From an uncultured Pseudoxanthomonas sp. (lineage in GTDB: Bacteria; Pseudomonadota; Gammaproteobacteria; Xanthomonadales; Xanthomonadaceae), in the NCBI GenBank assembly GCA_937975725.1, contig CALJUL010000026.1, forward strand, positions 1-64,000: a DNA stretch of 64,000 nucleotides, read 5' to 3'. Both the position numbers and the translations under genes were made by a program. Under the pieces are notes generated by a model. It ran no database searches. It was given only the letters and a program-made list of their open reading frames with translations, and was not told the origin of the DNA. This document shows, one piece after another, positions 37,615 through 44,850 of the stretch. Each line of letters starts with the position of its first letter. The first letter of the stretch is position 1.

Positions 37615-37798
37615 TGTAGGAGCGGCCTCAGCCGCGACCGCACGGTCGAAAAAAGCGGGAGACACGGATCAACGCGGATAACACGGGTAACACGGATAAA
37701 GCCTTTTTGTTCTTATCCGCTTTATCTGTGTTATCCGCGTCAATCCGCGGCCTAAAGGCTTTTCTGTGTTCGCGGTCTCGGCTGAAGCCGCTCCTACA
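37615..37798. repeat. 184-bp nested palindrome (REP arms outside, second inverted repeat inside)
   Basis: Outer arms of 27 bases begin and end with TGTAGGAGCGGC and its complement (25 of 27 match). Inner arms of 19 bases (GGATCAACGCGGATAACAC, 17 of 19 match) and GGATAA/TTATCC stand at nearly equal spacing on both sides of a 13-base centre (AGCCTTTTTGTTC). The whole element folds as one long imperfect hairpin between the converging gumN-like and dxs genes. Short runs of T and A near the centre and arms could stop transcription from both sides. Confidence 0.85.
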
Positions 37799-37811
37799 GG
37801 GAGACGGCGGC

Positions 37812-39719
37812 TCAGCCGGCGGCGGTCAGCGGCGGCTGGGTGGTGCCCAGTTGCGGCCAACGTTCGAGCACACTGGCGCGGATGCCGGCGGCGTCGATGC
37901 CGGCTTCGGCCAGCAGGTCCTCGCGGCTGGCGTGGTGCTGGAAGGCGTCCGGCAGTCCCAGGTGCAGCACGGGCAGGGCGATGCCTTCGGCGTTCAGCAG
38001 TTCGGCCACGCCGGAGCCGGCACCGCCCATCACCACGTTGTCCTCGACGGTGGCGAAGCCTTCGTGGGTCCTCGCCAGTTCCAGTACCAGCGCGCGGTCC
38101 AGCGGTTTGACGAAGCGCATGTTGACCACGGTCAGGCCCAGCTCGCGGCCGACCTGCTCAGCCGCGGCCACGGTGGAGCCGAAGGCCAGCAGCGCCACGC
38201 GCGCGCCGCGCGCGCGCAGTTCGGCCTTGCCGATGGGTAGGGTGTCCAGGCCCGGCTGGACCGCCACGCCGGGGCCGGCGCCGCGCGGATAGCGCACGGC
38301 GGCCGGGCCTTCGAAGCGGTAGCCGGTGCTGAGCATCTGCCGGCATTCGTTCTCGTCGGCCGGCGCCATCACCACCATGTTGGGCACGCAGCGCAGGTAG
38401 CTCAGGTCCAGGTTGCCGGCGTGGGTGGCGCCGTCCGGGCCGACCACGCCGCCGCGGTCGATGGCGAACAGCACGTCCAGCTCTTGGATCGCCACGTCGT
38501 GCACCAACTGGTCGTAGCCGCGCTGCAGGAAGGTCGAATAGATCGCCACCACCGGCTTGCCGCCCTCGCAGGCCATGCCGGCGGCCAGGGTTACCGCGTG
38601 CTGTTCGGCGATGGCCACGTCGAAGTAGCGCTCCGGGTATTCCCTGCTGAAGCGCACCAGGCCCGAGCCCTCGCGCATCGCCGGGGTGATGCCCAGCAGC
38701 TTCGGTTCGGCGGCGGCCATGTCGCACAGCCAGTCGCCGAACACGTCGGTGTAGGTGGGCTTCTTCGCGCCGCCCTTGCTGACCAGGCCCTTCTCCGGAT
38801 CGAACGGGCCGACCGCGTGGTAGCCGATCTGGTCGCCCTCGGCCAGTTCGTAGCCCTTGCCCTTGGTGGTCAGGATGTGCAGCAGTTGTGGGCCCTTAAG
38901 GGTCTTCAGCGTCTTCAGCGCGCCGACCAGCGCCTCCACGTCGTGGCCGTCGATGGGGCCGGTGTAGTGGAAGCCCATCTGCTCGAACAGCGTGGACGGC
39001 ACGAACATGCCCTTCCAGTGCTCTTCCCAGCGGCGCATGAAGCGCGCCGGTGGCTTCTTCTTGTCGCCTAGCAGCTTCTTGCCGCCCTCGCGCAGCGCGT
39101 TGAGGGTGCGGCTGCTGCTCAGCCGGCCCAGCATCTTGGTCAATCCGCCGACATTCTCGGAGATCGACATCTGGTTGTCGTTGAGGATCACCAGCAGGTT
39201 GGGCTCCGGCTCCATGCCGCCGGCGTGGTTGAGCGCCTCGAAGGCCATGCCCGCGGTCATCGCGCCGTCGCCGATCACCGCCACCACCTTGCGATCGTCG
39301 CCGACCTGCGCCAGCGCGATGGCCATGCCCAGCGCGGCGGAGATCGACGTGGACGAATGGCCTACGCCGAAGGTGTCGTACTCGCTTTCCTCGCGCTTGG
39401 GGAACGGCGCCACGCCGTCTTTCTGCTTGACCGTGTGGATGCTGTCGCGGCGGCCGGTGAGGATCTTGTGCGGGTAGCACTGGTGGCCCACGTCCCACAC
39501 CAGGCGGTCGCGCGGCGTGTCGTACAGGTAGTGCAGGGCCACGGTCAGTTCGATCACGCCCAGGCCGGCGCCGAAATGGCCGCCGCTCTTGCCGACGGAT
39601 TCGATCAGGTAGCCACGCAGTTCCTCGGCGATGGCGGGCAGTTCGGTTTCGTCGAACTGGCGCAGGTCGGCCGGTATCTGGATCCGGGACAGGCGGGGAT
39701 AGCGGGCGGGATCGATCAT
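37812..39719 (-). CDS. dxs: 1-deoxy-D-xylulose-5-phosphate synthase
   Basis: Dxs joins pyruvate and glyceraldehyde 3-phosphate to DXP, the first step of the MEP isoprenoid pathway, and feeds thiamine and pyridoxal synthesis. Length 635 residues is right. It has [20 protein letters not shown] and [15 protein letters not shown] for thiamine diphosphate and Mg, [28 protein letters not shown] in the Pyr domain, and [16 protein letters not shown]. The frame is open 73 codons further up; [13 protein letters not shown] at 39719 is the natural start. It converges with the GumN-like gene across the nested palindrome. Confidence 0.97.
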   Translation of the reverse strand: MIDPARYPRLSRIQIPADLRQFDETELPAIAEELRGYLIESVGKSGGHFGAGLGVIELTVALHYLYDTPRDRLVWDVGHQCYPHKILTGRRDSIHTVKQKDGVAPFPKREESEYDTFGVGHSSTSISAALGMAIALAQVGDDRKVVAVIGDGAMTAGMAFEALNHAGGMEPEPNLLVILNDNQMSISENVGGLTKMLGRLSSSRTLNALREGGKKLLGDKKKPPARFMRRWEEHWKGMFVPSTLFEQMGFHYTGPIDGHDVEALVGALKTLKTLKGPQLLHILTTKGKGYELAEGDQIGYHAVGPFDPEKGLVSKGGAKKPTYTDVFGDWLCDMAAAEPKLLGITPAMREGSGLVRFSREYPERYFDVAIAEQHAVTLAAGMACEGGKPVVAIYSTFLQRGYDQLVHDVAIQELDVLFAIDRGGVVGPDGATHAGNLDLSYLRCVPNMVVMAPADENECRQMLSTGYRFEGPAAVRYPRGAGPGVAVQPGLDTLPIGKAELRARGARVALLAFGSTVAAAEQVGRELGLTVVNMRFVKPLDRALVLELARTHEGFATVEDNVVMGGAGSGVAELLNAEGIALPVLHLGLPDAFQHHASREDLLAEAGIDAAGIRASVLERWPQLGTTQPPLTAAG

Positions 39720-40028
39720 CGGGCTGGCATTGGTCTGGCCCGGTATTTTCCCCCTCTTGTGTGAAGCGGGGCAAGCAAACGGGTGAAGGCGGCGTGAGTA
39801 TGCTCGCCCGCGGCTTGTGCGCCGTGCCGGGCGCGGGGGCCGAAAGGGAGGCTGCGCAAGCCTTTCGAGCAGGAGCGGCGGATTCCGGAAGCCGCAGGGT
39901 GGAGATTGGACGTAGCGGCAACCGAAGGTGTACCGCACCCACCATGGCCGAATCCGGGCCTGTGCATCGGCCGACGCCCGCGGACGGTAGCGTAGTGATG
40001 CCGGCCGGTCAGCCGGCGGCGTGACGGA
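39720..40028. other. Intergenic region between the HNH gene and dxs
   Basis: No gene or repeat seen in 309 bp. The dxs promoter should lie here on the minus strand, but I see no strong boxes. Confidence 0.5.
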
Positions 40029-40685
40029 TCAATGCTGCGGCCGGAGCCGCTTCTTCGGCAGGTGCGCCTTCAGGAAGGCCATCTGGTCGGCCAGGATGTT
40101 GCGGTTGGACAGGATCAGGTGCTCGATCCAGCTCGGCCGGTACGGCACCGCCAGCAGTGGCATGTCGGCCTGCTGCGGCGTGCGGTTGCTCTTGCGCGAA
40201 TTGCAGTGGAAGCAGGCCGTCACCACGTTCTCCCACGCGTCGCGGCCGCCCTTGGACAGCGGCAGCACGTGGTCGCGGGTCAGGTGCGGGCGCGAGAACT
40301 CGTGCCCGCAGTACAGGCACAGGTGGGCGTCGCGGGCGAACAGCGCGGTGTTGGTGAGGGTGGGAGTGGGCGACAGCGCCTGCGCGCGCGCATGGCCGCG
40401 CGAGGCGACGATGGGGTGCAGTTCGATCACGCTCTGCTCGCCGGTCAGGCGGCTGGTGCCGCCGTGCACCCGCAGGCAGGGATCGCCCAGCGTCCACGCC
40501 ACCGCGCCGCGGGCGTACAGGCAGGTGGCGTCCTGCCAGTTGATCCAGTCCAGCACGCGGCCGTGCGCGTCGAGCGACAACAGTCGCACGGCGGCGGGAT
40601 GGGGACGGGGGGACAACGGAGACGGGGCCGGTGTTGGGGAGGAACCGGTCTGGACCAGGTGAAGCTGAGCTCTGTCTGCTTCCAT
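40029..40685 (-). CDS. HNH endonuclease domain protein
   Basis: A 218-residue protein. The HNH core is CLYCGHEFSRPHLTRDHVLPLSKGGRDAWENVVTACFHCNSRK, with two CxxC zinc pairs and the catalytic DH. The first half (LLSLDAHGRVLDWINWQDATCLYARGAVAW) is the partner domain seen in a widespread bacterial group of HNH proteins. The target is unknown; it stands in no visible toxin, phage or restriction context, so it is likely a chromosomal housekeeping nuclease. Starts at 40685 or 40745; I prefer the shorter (MEADRAQLHLVQTG). Confidence 0.88.
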   Translation of the reverse strand: MEADRAQLHLVQTGSSPTPAPSPLSPRPHPAAVRLLSLDAHGRVLDWINWQDATCLYARGAVAWTLGDPCLRVHGGTSRLTGEQSVIELHPIVASRGHARAQALSPTPTLTNTALFARDAHLCLYCGHEFSRPHLTRDHVLPLSKGGRDAWENVVTACFHCNSRKSNRTPQQADMPLLAVPYRPSWIEHLILSNRNILADQMAFLKAHLPKKRLRPQH

Positions 40686-40779
40686 GGAGAAGCAGGTTAT
40701 ACCCAAATGTTGACGAAATGTGTATAGCGCGGGCGGTTTCCGCACGCGGGAGCGCCGCCGGGGCGCCCCCGCGCGGCGT

Positions 40780-42573
40780 TCAGTCGCCGAAGCGCTCGGC
40801 GTCCATCGCCATCAGCGTGCCGGCGCCGGACTCGATGGCGGCGGCGTGCGCCAGCGTGCGCGGCAGGATGCGCGCGTAGTAGAAGCGCGCGGTCTCGCGC
40901 TTGGCCTGACGGAAAGCGTCGGGCCGGGCGGCGGCATCGGCGGCGGCCACGCTGCGCGCCCACCAGTAGGCCAGCACCACGTAGCCGGAATAGAACAGGT
41001 AGTCCGTGCTGGCGGCGCCGATCTCCTCCGGGTCCTTCGCCGCACGCTCCAGGATGGCGCGGGTCAGCACTGCCCATTCGGCCGCCTTCTGCTGCAGCGG
41101 GTCGATGAACTCGGTGAGCGTGGCGTCGTCCTTGTGCCGCTGGACGAAGGCGTGCACCTCGGCGAGGAACAGCTTCAGCCCGGCAGCCTGGGTGGACGCC
41201 GTCTTGCGTCCCATCAGGTCCAGCGCCTGGATGCCGGTGGTGCCTTCGTACAGGGTGGTGATGCGGGCGTCGCGCGCCAGTTGCTCCATGCCGTGTTCGT
41301 GGATGTAGCCGTGGCCGCCGAAACATTGCAGCGCATGGTAGGTGTTCTCGATGCCCCACTCGGTCTGGCAGGCTTTCGAGATGGGGGTGAGAAAGCTGAC
41401 CAGCGTGTCCGCGCGCTCGCGCTCGGCCGGGTCCTCTGCGTGGTTGGCGATGTCGATCAGGGTGCCGGCGTGCAGCGCCAGCAGGCGGCTGCCTTCGACC
41501 AGCGACTTCACCGTCAGCAGCATGCGGCGCACGTCGGGATGGACGATGATCGGGTCGGCCGGCTTGTCGGGGAACTTCGCCCCGCCCAGCGAGCGGGTCT
41601 GCAGGCGTTCGCGCGCATAGCGCAGCGCGTTCTGGTAGGCGCGCTCGCCCAGGCCGATGCCCTGCAGGCCCACGCCCAGGCGCGCGGTGTTCATCATGGT
41701 GAACATCGCCTGCAGGCCCTTGTGCGGCTGGCCGATCAGATAGCCCTGCGCGCCGTCGAAGTTCATCACGCAGGTGACCGACGCCTTGATGCCCATCTTG
41801 TGCTCGATGGAGCCGCAGCTCACTGCGTTGCGCTCGCCGACGCTGCCGTCGCGCGCGACCTTGAACTTCGGTGTGACGAACAGCGAGATGCCCTTGGCGC
41901 CGGGCGGCGCGTCGGGCAGCTTGGCCAGCACCAGGTGCACGATGTTGTCGGTCAGGTCGTGCTCGCCGGCGGTGATGAAGATCTTGGTGCCGGTGATGGA
42001 ATAGCTGCCGTCCGCGTTCGGCTCGGCCTTGGTCTTCAGCAGGCCCAGGTCGGTGCCGCAGTGCGGCTCGGTCAGGCACATGGTGCCGGTCCAGCGACCT
42101 TCCACCAATGGTTTCAGGAATGCCTCCCGCTGCCACGGCTCGCCGTGCTGCTTGAGCGCCTCCACCGCACCGTGCGACAGCAGCGGGAAGTTGCCCCAGG
42201 CCAGGTTGCTGGCGTTGACCAGTTCGTTGAGCGGCACGCCCATCGTGTGCGGCAGGCCCTGCCCGCCGAACTCGGTCGCGGCGGTCAGCCCGGTCCAGCC
42301 GCCTTCGACGAACTGCGCGTAGGCCGTCTTGAAGCCGGGCGGCGTGGTCACGGCGCCGGTGGCCTGGTCCAGGGTGCTGCCGATCTCGTCGCCCACGCTG
42401 TTGAGCGGGGCCAGTACGGTTTCGCTGAAGCGGGCGGCCTCGTCCAGCACGGCGTCGAGGATGTCGCGGCTGGCTTCGGCGTAGCCCAGGCGCTGGAACA
42501 GGGCTTCCACGCCGAGCACGTCGTACAGGGCGAAGCGGATGTCGGCGAGGGGGGCTTGGTAGGACGCGGGCAT
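40780..42573 (-). CDS. Acyl-CoA dehydrogenase (long, with C-terminal domain)
   Basis: A 597-residue flavin acyl-CoA dehydrogenase of the long type with the extra C-terminal domain. It has MCLTEPHCGTDLGLLKTKA, the FAD/substrate stretch YSITGTKIFITAGEHDLTDNIVHLVLAKLPD, GGHGYIHEHGMEQLARDARI, and the catalytic Glu in TLYEGTTGIQALDLMGRK. It should carry out the first oxidation of beta-oxidation for medium or long chains. The start Met at 42573 (MPASYQAPLADIRF) is chosen because the frame before it, though open, has no family sequence. The LEA-like lipoprotein gene is 44 bp upstream on the same strand. Confidence 0.95.
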   Translation of the reverse strand: MPASYQAPLADIRFALYDVLGVEALFQRLGYAEASRDILDAVLDEAARFSETVLAPLNSVGDEIGSTLDQATGAVTTPPGFKTAYAQFVEGGWTGLTAATEFGGQGLPHTMGVPLNELVNASNLAWGNFPLLSHGAVEALKQHGEPWQREAFLKPLVEGRWTGTMCLTEPHCGTDLGLLKTKAEPNADGSYSITGTKIFITAGEHDLTDNIVHLVLAKLPDAPPGAKGISLFVTPKFKVARDGSVGERNAVSCGSIEHKMGIKASVTCVMNFDGAQGYLIGQPHKGLQAMFTMMNTARLGVGLQGIGLGERAYQNALRYARERLQTRSLGGAKFPDKPADPIIVHPDVRRMLLTVKSLVEGSRLLALHAGTLIDIANHAEDPAERERADTLVSFLTPISKACQTEWGIENTYHALQCFGGHGYIHEHGMEQLARDARITTLYEGTTGIQALDLMGRKTASTQAAGLKLFLAEVHAFVQRHKDDATLTEFIDPLQQKAAEWAVLTRAILERAAKDPEEIGAASTDYLFYSGYVVLAYWWARSVAAADAAARPDAFRQAKRETARFYYARILPRTLAHAAAIESGAGTLMAMDAERFGD

Positions 42574-42617
42574 GCGTGGATCTCGGCGGTCGGGGAGGGA
42601 CGTGGGGGCGTGCGCGC

Positions 42618-43094
42618 TCAGCGCAGCACGCCGTCCAGGCCGGGAACGGGGTTGAGGGTGTTGCGGGTGTCGATGTCGAAGCTGCGCAGTTTGGCCTCCT
42701 GCGGTGTCGCCTCGGCCTTGCCCTTGAGGGTGTAGGGCAGGGGGCGCCGCCGCGCCAGTGCGTCGGCGACCGCGATGCGCGCGGCGCTGCTCGGGGCGAA
42801 CGCCACGTTCACCACGTCGGCCGATTCGGGACCGACCGACAGGCCGGGGCTGGCGCGCAGCGTGCCGGCTTCCTGGTCGTCGACCTGCACCGCCACGTCC
42901 ACCGTATCGAAGCGCATCGGGATGCTGCTGTAGTTCTGCAGCCGCAGCTCCACCGTCCACCGCCCGTCGGTACCGACGGTGAGCTGCTGCACGCTGACTG
43001 CGGGATCGGATACGCGGCGGACCCGGCCGTCGCCGCAGCCGGCCAGCAGCAGGACCGCCATCAGGAGGGACAGCAGGGAAATACGTCGCGTCAT
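42618..43094 (-). CDS. LEA type 2 (WHy) family lipoprotein
   Basis: A 158-residue lipoprotein. The signal peptide ends in the lipobox LLLAGC (Cys20). The body has VQQLTVGTDGRWTVELRLQNYSSIPMRFDTVDVAVQVDDQEAGT and ends with YTLKGKAEATPQEAKLRSFDIDTR, a LEA_2/WHy beta-sandwich pattern. Such proteins may act in stress protection; here it is exported and probably membrane-anchored in the periplasm. It is 80 bp downstream of GH30 and 44 bp upstream of the acyl-CoA dehydrogenase gene. Confidence 0.8.
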   Translation of the reverse strand: MTRRISLLSLLMAVLLLAGCGDGRVRRVSDPAVSVQQLTVGTDGRWTVELRLQNYSSIPMRFDTVDVAVQVDDQEAGTLRASPGLSVGPESADVVNVAFAPSSAARIAVADALARRRPLPYTLKGKAEATPQEAKLRSFDIDTRNTLNPVPGLDGVLR

Positions 43095-43174
43095 GCCGTG
43101 GCTCCGGGGAAGGGAAGCGGCAGGATACTACGGCGTATGGCGGCCCGGGCGGCAGCCGGGCCGCTTGGCGGCGA

Positions 43175-44626
43175 TCAGTCGTGCTGCACTGCGGCAGGTT
43201 TCCACACGAAGGTCGCCAGGCTGCGCGCCGGCAGTGTGTAGGCGAAGTGCCGGCCGCCCTGCGCCACGGTGAAGTTGCGCGCGCGCCGGGCCGAATTGGT
43301 CACCAGCAGCACCAGCGTGCCGTCGTCGGCGTTGCGGAAGGCCACGTTGTCCAGGCCGCCGCCGGTGGTGTTGGAGGCGATGCGGTGCGCGCCGGGGCGG
43401 ACGAAGCGGCTGGCGTGGGCCAGTGCGTAGTACTCGTCGGTGCGGGTGACGGCGCCGGTGCGGGAGTCGATGGTCACCACGCCGCGGCAGGTGTGGCAGC
43501 CGCCGGAGAACGGGCCGTTGTTCTCGTCCAGCGCCAGGTTCCAGAACAGCGCCCCGCGCGACCAGTGACGCGAGGTGCCGATGATGATGTTGCGCGCCTG
43601 CAGGGTCAGGCCGCCGCTGCGCAGCGGCTCCCAGTCGCCGCCGGAGCATTCGGTCATGTAGGCGTCCTTGTCCGGGAAGGCGTCGTGCACCGGCGTCTGC
43701 GCCTCCACTTCGCCGCCGTAGCAGTGCCAGGCCACGGCATCGACGTAGCGGCCGGCGGCGGGGTCGCGCAGCACCGCCAGCGGTTCTTCCGGCTTGTCCC
43801 AGTTGTGGTCCCAGTCGAAGATCAGCGGCCCCTGGCCGCGCGCGGCGATCATCGGCCCCAGATGGTCTCCGATCAGCCGCGCACGCGCCGGCGCGTTCAG
43901 GCGCATGCCGGGGTAGTCGCCGGGCTCGTAGTCCGGCTCGTTCTGCACGGTCAGCGCGAAGATCGGGATGCCCTCGGCCGCGTAGGCGTCCACGTACTTG
44001 AGCAGGTAGCGCGCGAAGGCGTCGTAGTACTGGGGCAGCAGGCGCCCCCGGATCAGGCTGCCGGTGTCCTTCATCCAGCCCGGCGCGCTCCACGGCGAAG
44101 CCATGATCTTCAGGTCCGGATTGATCGCCAGCATGGCCCGGGCGACGGGAATCACGTCGCCGCGGTTCTCGTCGATGCTGAAGTGCGCCAGTTCCGGATC
44201 GGGCGTGCCGCCGGGCGGATCGTCCAGGCTGTAGTGGTGCCGCGAGAAGTCGGACGCGCCGATGGTCAGGCGCGAGAAGCTCAGGCCCAGCCCGCCGTTC
44301 TCGCGGCCGAACAACTCCTTCAGCAGCGCATCGCGCTGGCCGTCGTCCAGTTTGTGCTGGATCAGCCAGGCCGACGAATCCGTCAGCGAAGCGCCGAAGC
44401 CGACCATCTCCTGGAACCGCCGGGTATCGTCGATGCGGATCCGCAACGTCTTCGATCCTTGGCCGGCCGCGAACTGCGCGGGCGACGACGATGCCAGCGC
44501 GGCCTCATGGTCTGCGGTGGTGATCCACACCGCGACGTCCTGGGCCTCGGCCTGCGGCGAACGTGCAAACGCCAGCAGGGCGGTCAGCAGGCAGGTGAGG
44601 AGCCGTGGAAAGCGATGTCGCGTCAT
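43175..44626 (-). CDS. Glycoside hydrolase family 30 enzyme
   Basis: A 483-residue exported GH30 enzyme. The signal peptide ends at SPQAEAQ (about 28). The (beta/alpha)8 barrel has GFGASLTDSSAWL, SASDFSRHHYSLDD-type loop (here IGASDFSRHHYSLDD) and IMASPWSAPGWMKDTGSL. Acid/base is Glu230 in TVQNEP and nucleophile Glu326 in MTECSGG. A C-terminal beta-sandwich follows. GH30 includes glucosylceramidases and endo-beta-1,6-glucanases; with GH3, receptor and permease next door a beta-1,6-glucanase role is attractive but unproven. It is divergent from the receptor gene and has its own promoter region. Confidence 0.9.
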   Translation of the reverse strand: MTRHRFPRLLTCLLTALLAFARSPQAEAQDVAVWITTADHEAALASSSPAQFAAGQGSKTLRIRIDDTRRFQEMVGFGASLTDSSAWLIQHKLDDGQRDALLKELFGRENGGLGLSFSRLTIGASDFSRHHYSLDDPPGGTPDPELAHFSIDENRGDVIPVARAMLAINPDLKIMASPWSAPGWMKDTGSLIRGRLLPQYYDAFARYLLKYVDAYAAEGIPIFALTVQNEPDYEPGDYPGMRLNAPARARLIGDHLGPMIAARGQGPLIFDWDHNWDKPEEPLAVLRDPAAGRYVDAVAWHCYGGEVEAQTPVHDAFPDKDAYMTECSGGDWEPLRSGGLTLQARNIIIGTSRHWSRGALFWNLALDENNGPFSGGCHTCRGVVTIDSRTGAVTRTDEYYALAHASRFVRPGAHRIASNTTGGGLDNVAFRNADDGTLVLLVTNSARRARNFTVAQGGRHFAYTLPARSLATFVWKPAAVQHD

Positions 44627-44695
44627 GTCGGGTTCTCTCGCTGGATGGATGCCGGACGTCGCGCAAATCCCTCCCGGAATCCACGCAAAGCGATT

Positions 44696-44708
44696 GCTGC
44701 AATGCAGC
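44696..44708. promoter_or_regulatory. Small palindrome upstream of GH30
   Basis: GCTGCA-A-TGCAGC, 69 bp before the GH30 start in the divergent gap. It may be a half-site for a regulator; no partner site is clear. Confidence 0.3.
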
Positions 44709-44789
44709 GTAATTGTCCGCACGGATGTCCTCGCGACAAGCAAATTCAATCCTGCGCGCGCCGACATTGTCATGGTTGTTAGGAATTTG

Positions 44790-44818
44790 TTGACAGTGCA
44801 TTGAAGCTTCTATATGAC
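44790..44818 (+). promoter_or_regulatory. Promoter of the TonB-dependent receptor gene
   Basis: TTGACA (44790-44795) is perfect, spacer 17 bp, TATGAC (44813-44818). The receptor start is 33 bp further on, with GGAGAGGGA before it. The palindromic operator begins inside the -10 box. Confidence 0.7.
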
Positions 44819-44828
44819 AGCGCTGTCA
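44815..44828. promoter_or_regulatory. Perfect palindromic operator TGACAGCGCTGTCA
   Basis: A 14-bp perfect palindrome with a central CG that overlaps the -10 box. The pattern TGnnAnCGnTnnCA is that of LacI-family operators. A bound repressor would block the receptor promoter. No regulator gene is in the window. Confidence 0.75.
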
Positions 44829-44850
44829 ACCACGGTCGGAGAGGGACCAG

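Noticed and set aside
37615..37798. CRISPR array or tandem repeat
   Set aside because: The repeats are inverted, not direct, and there are no spacers of equal length.
40029..40685. HNH gene as part of a phage or restriction system
   Set aside because: No phage, methylase or restriction genes lie nearby; its neighbours are housekeeping genes.
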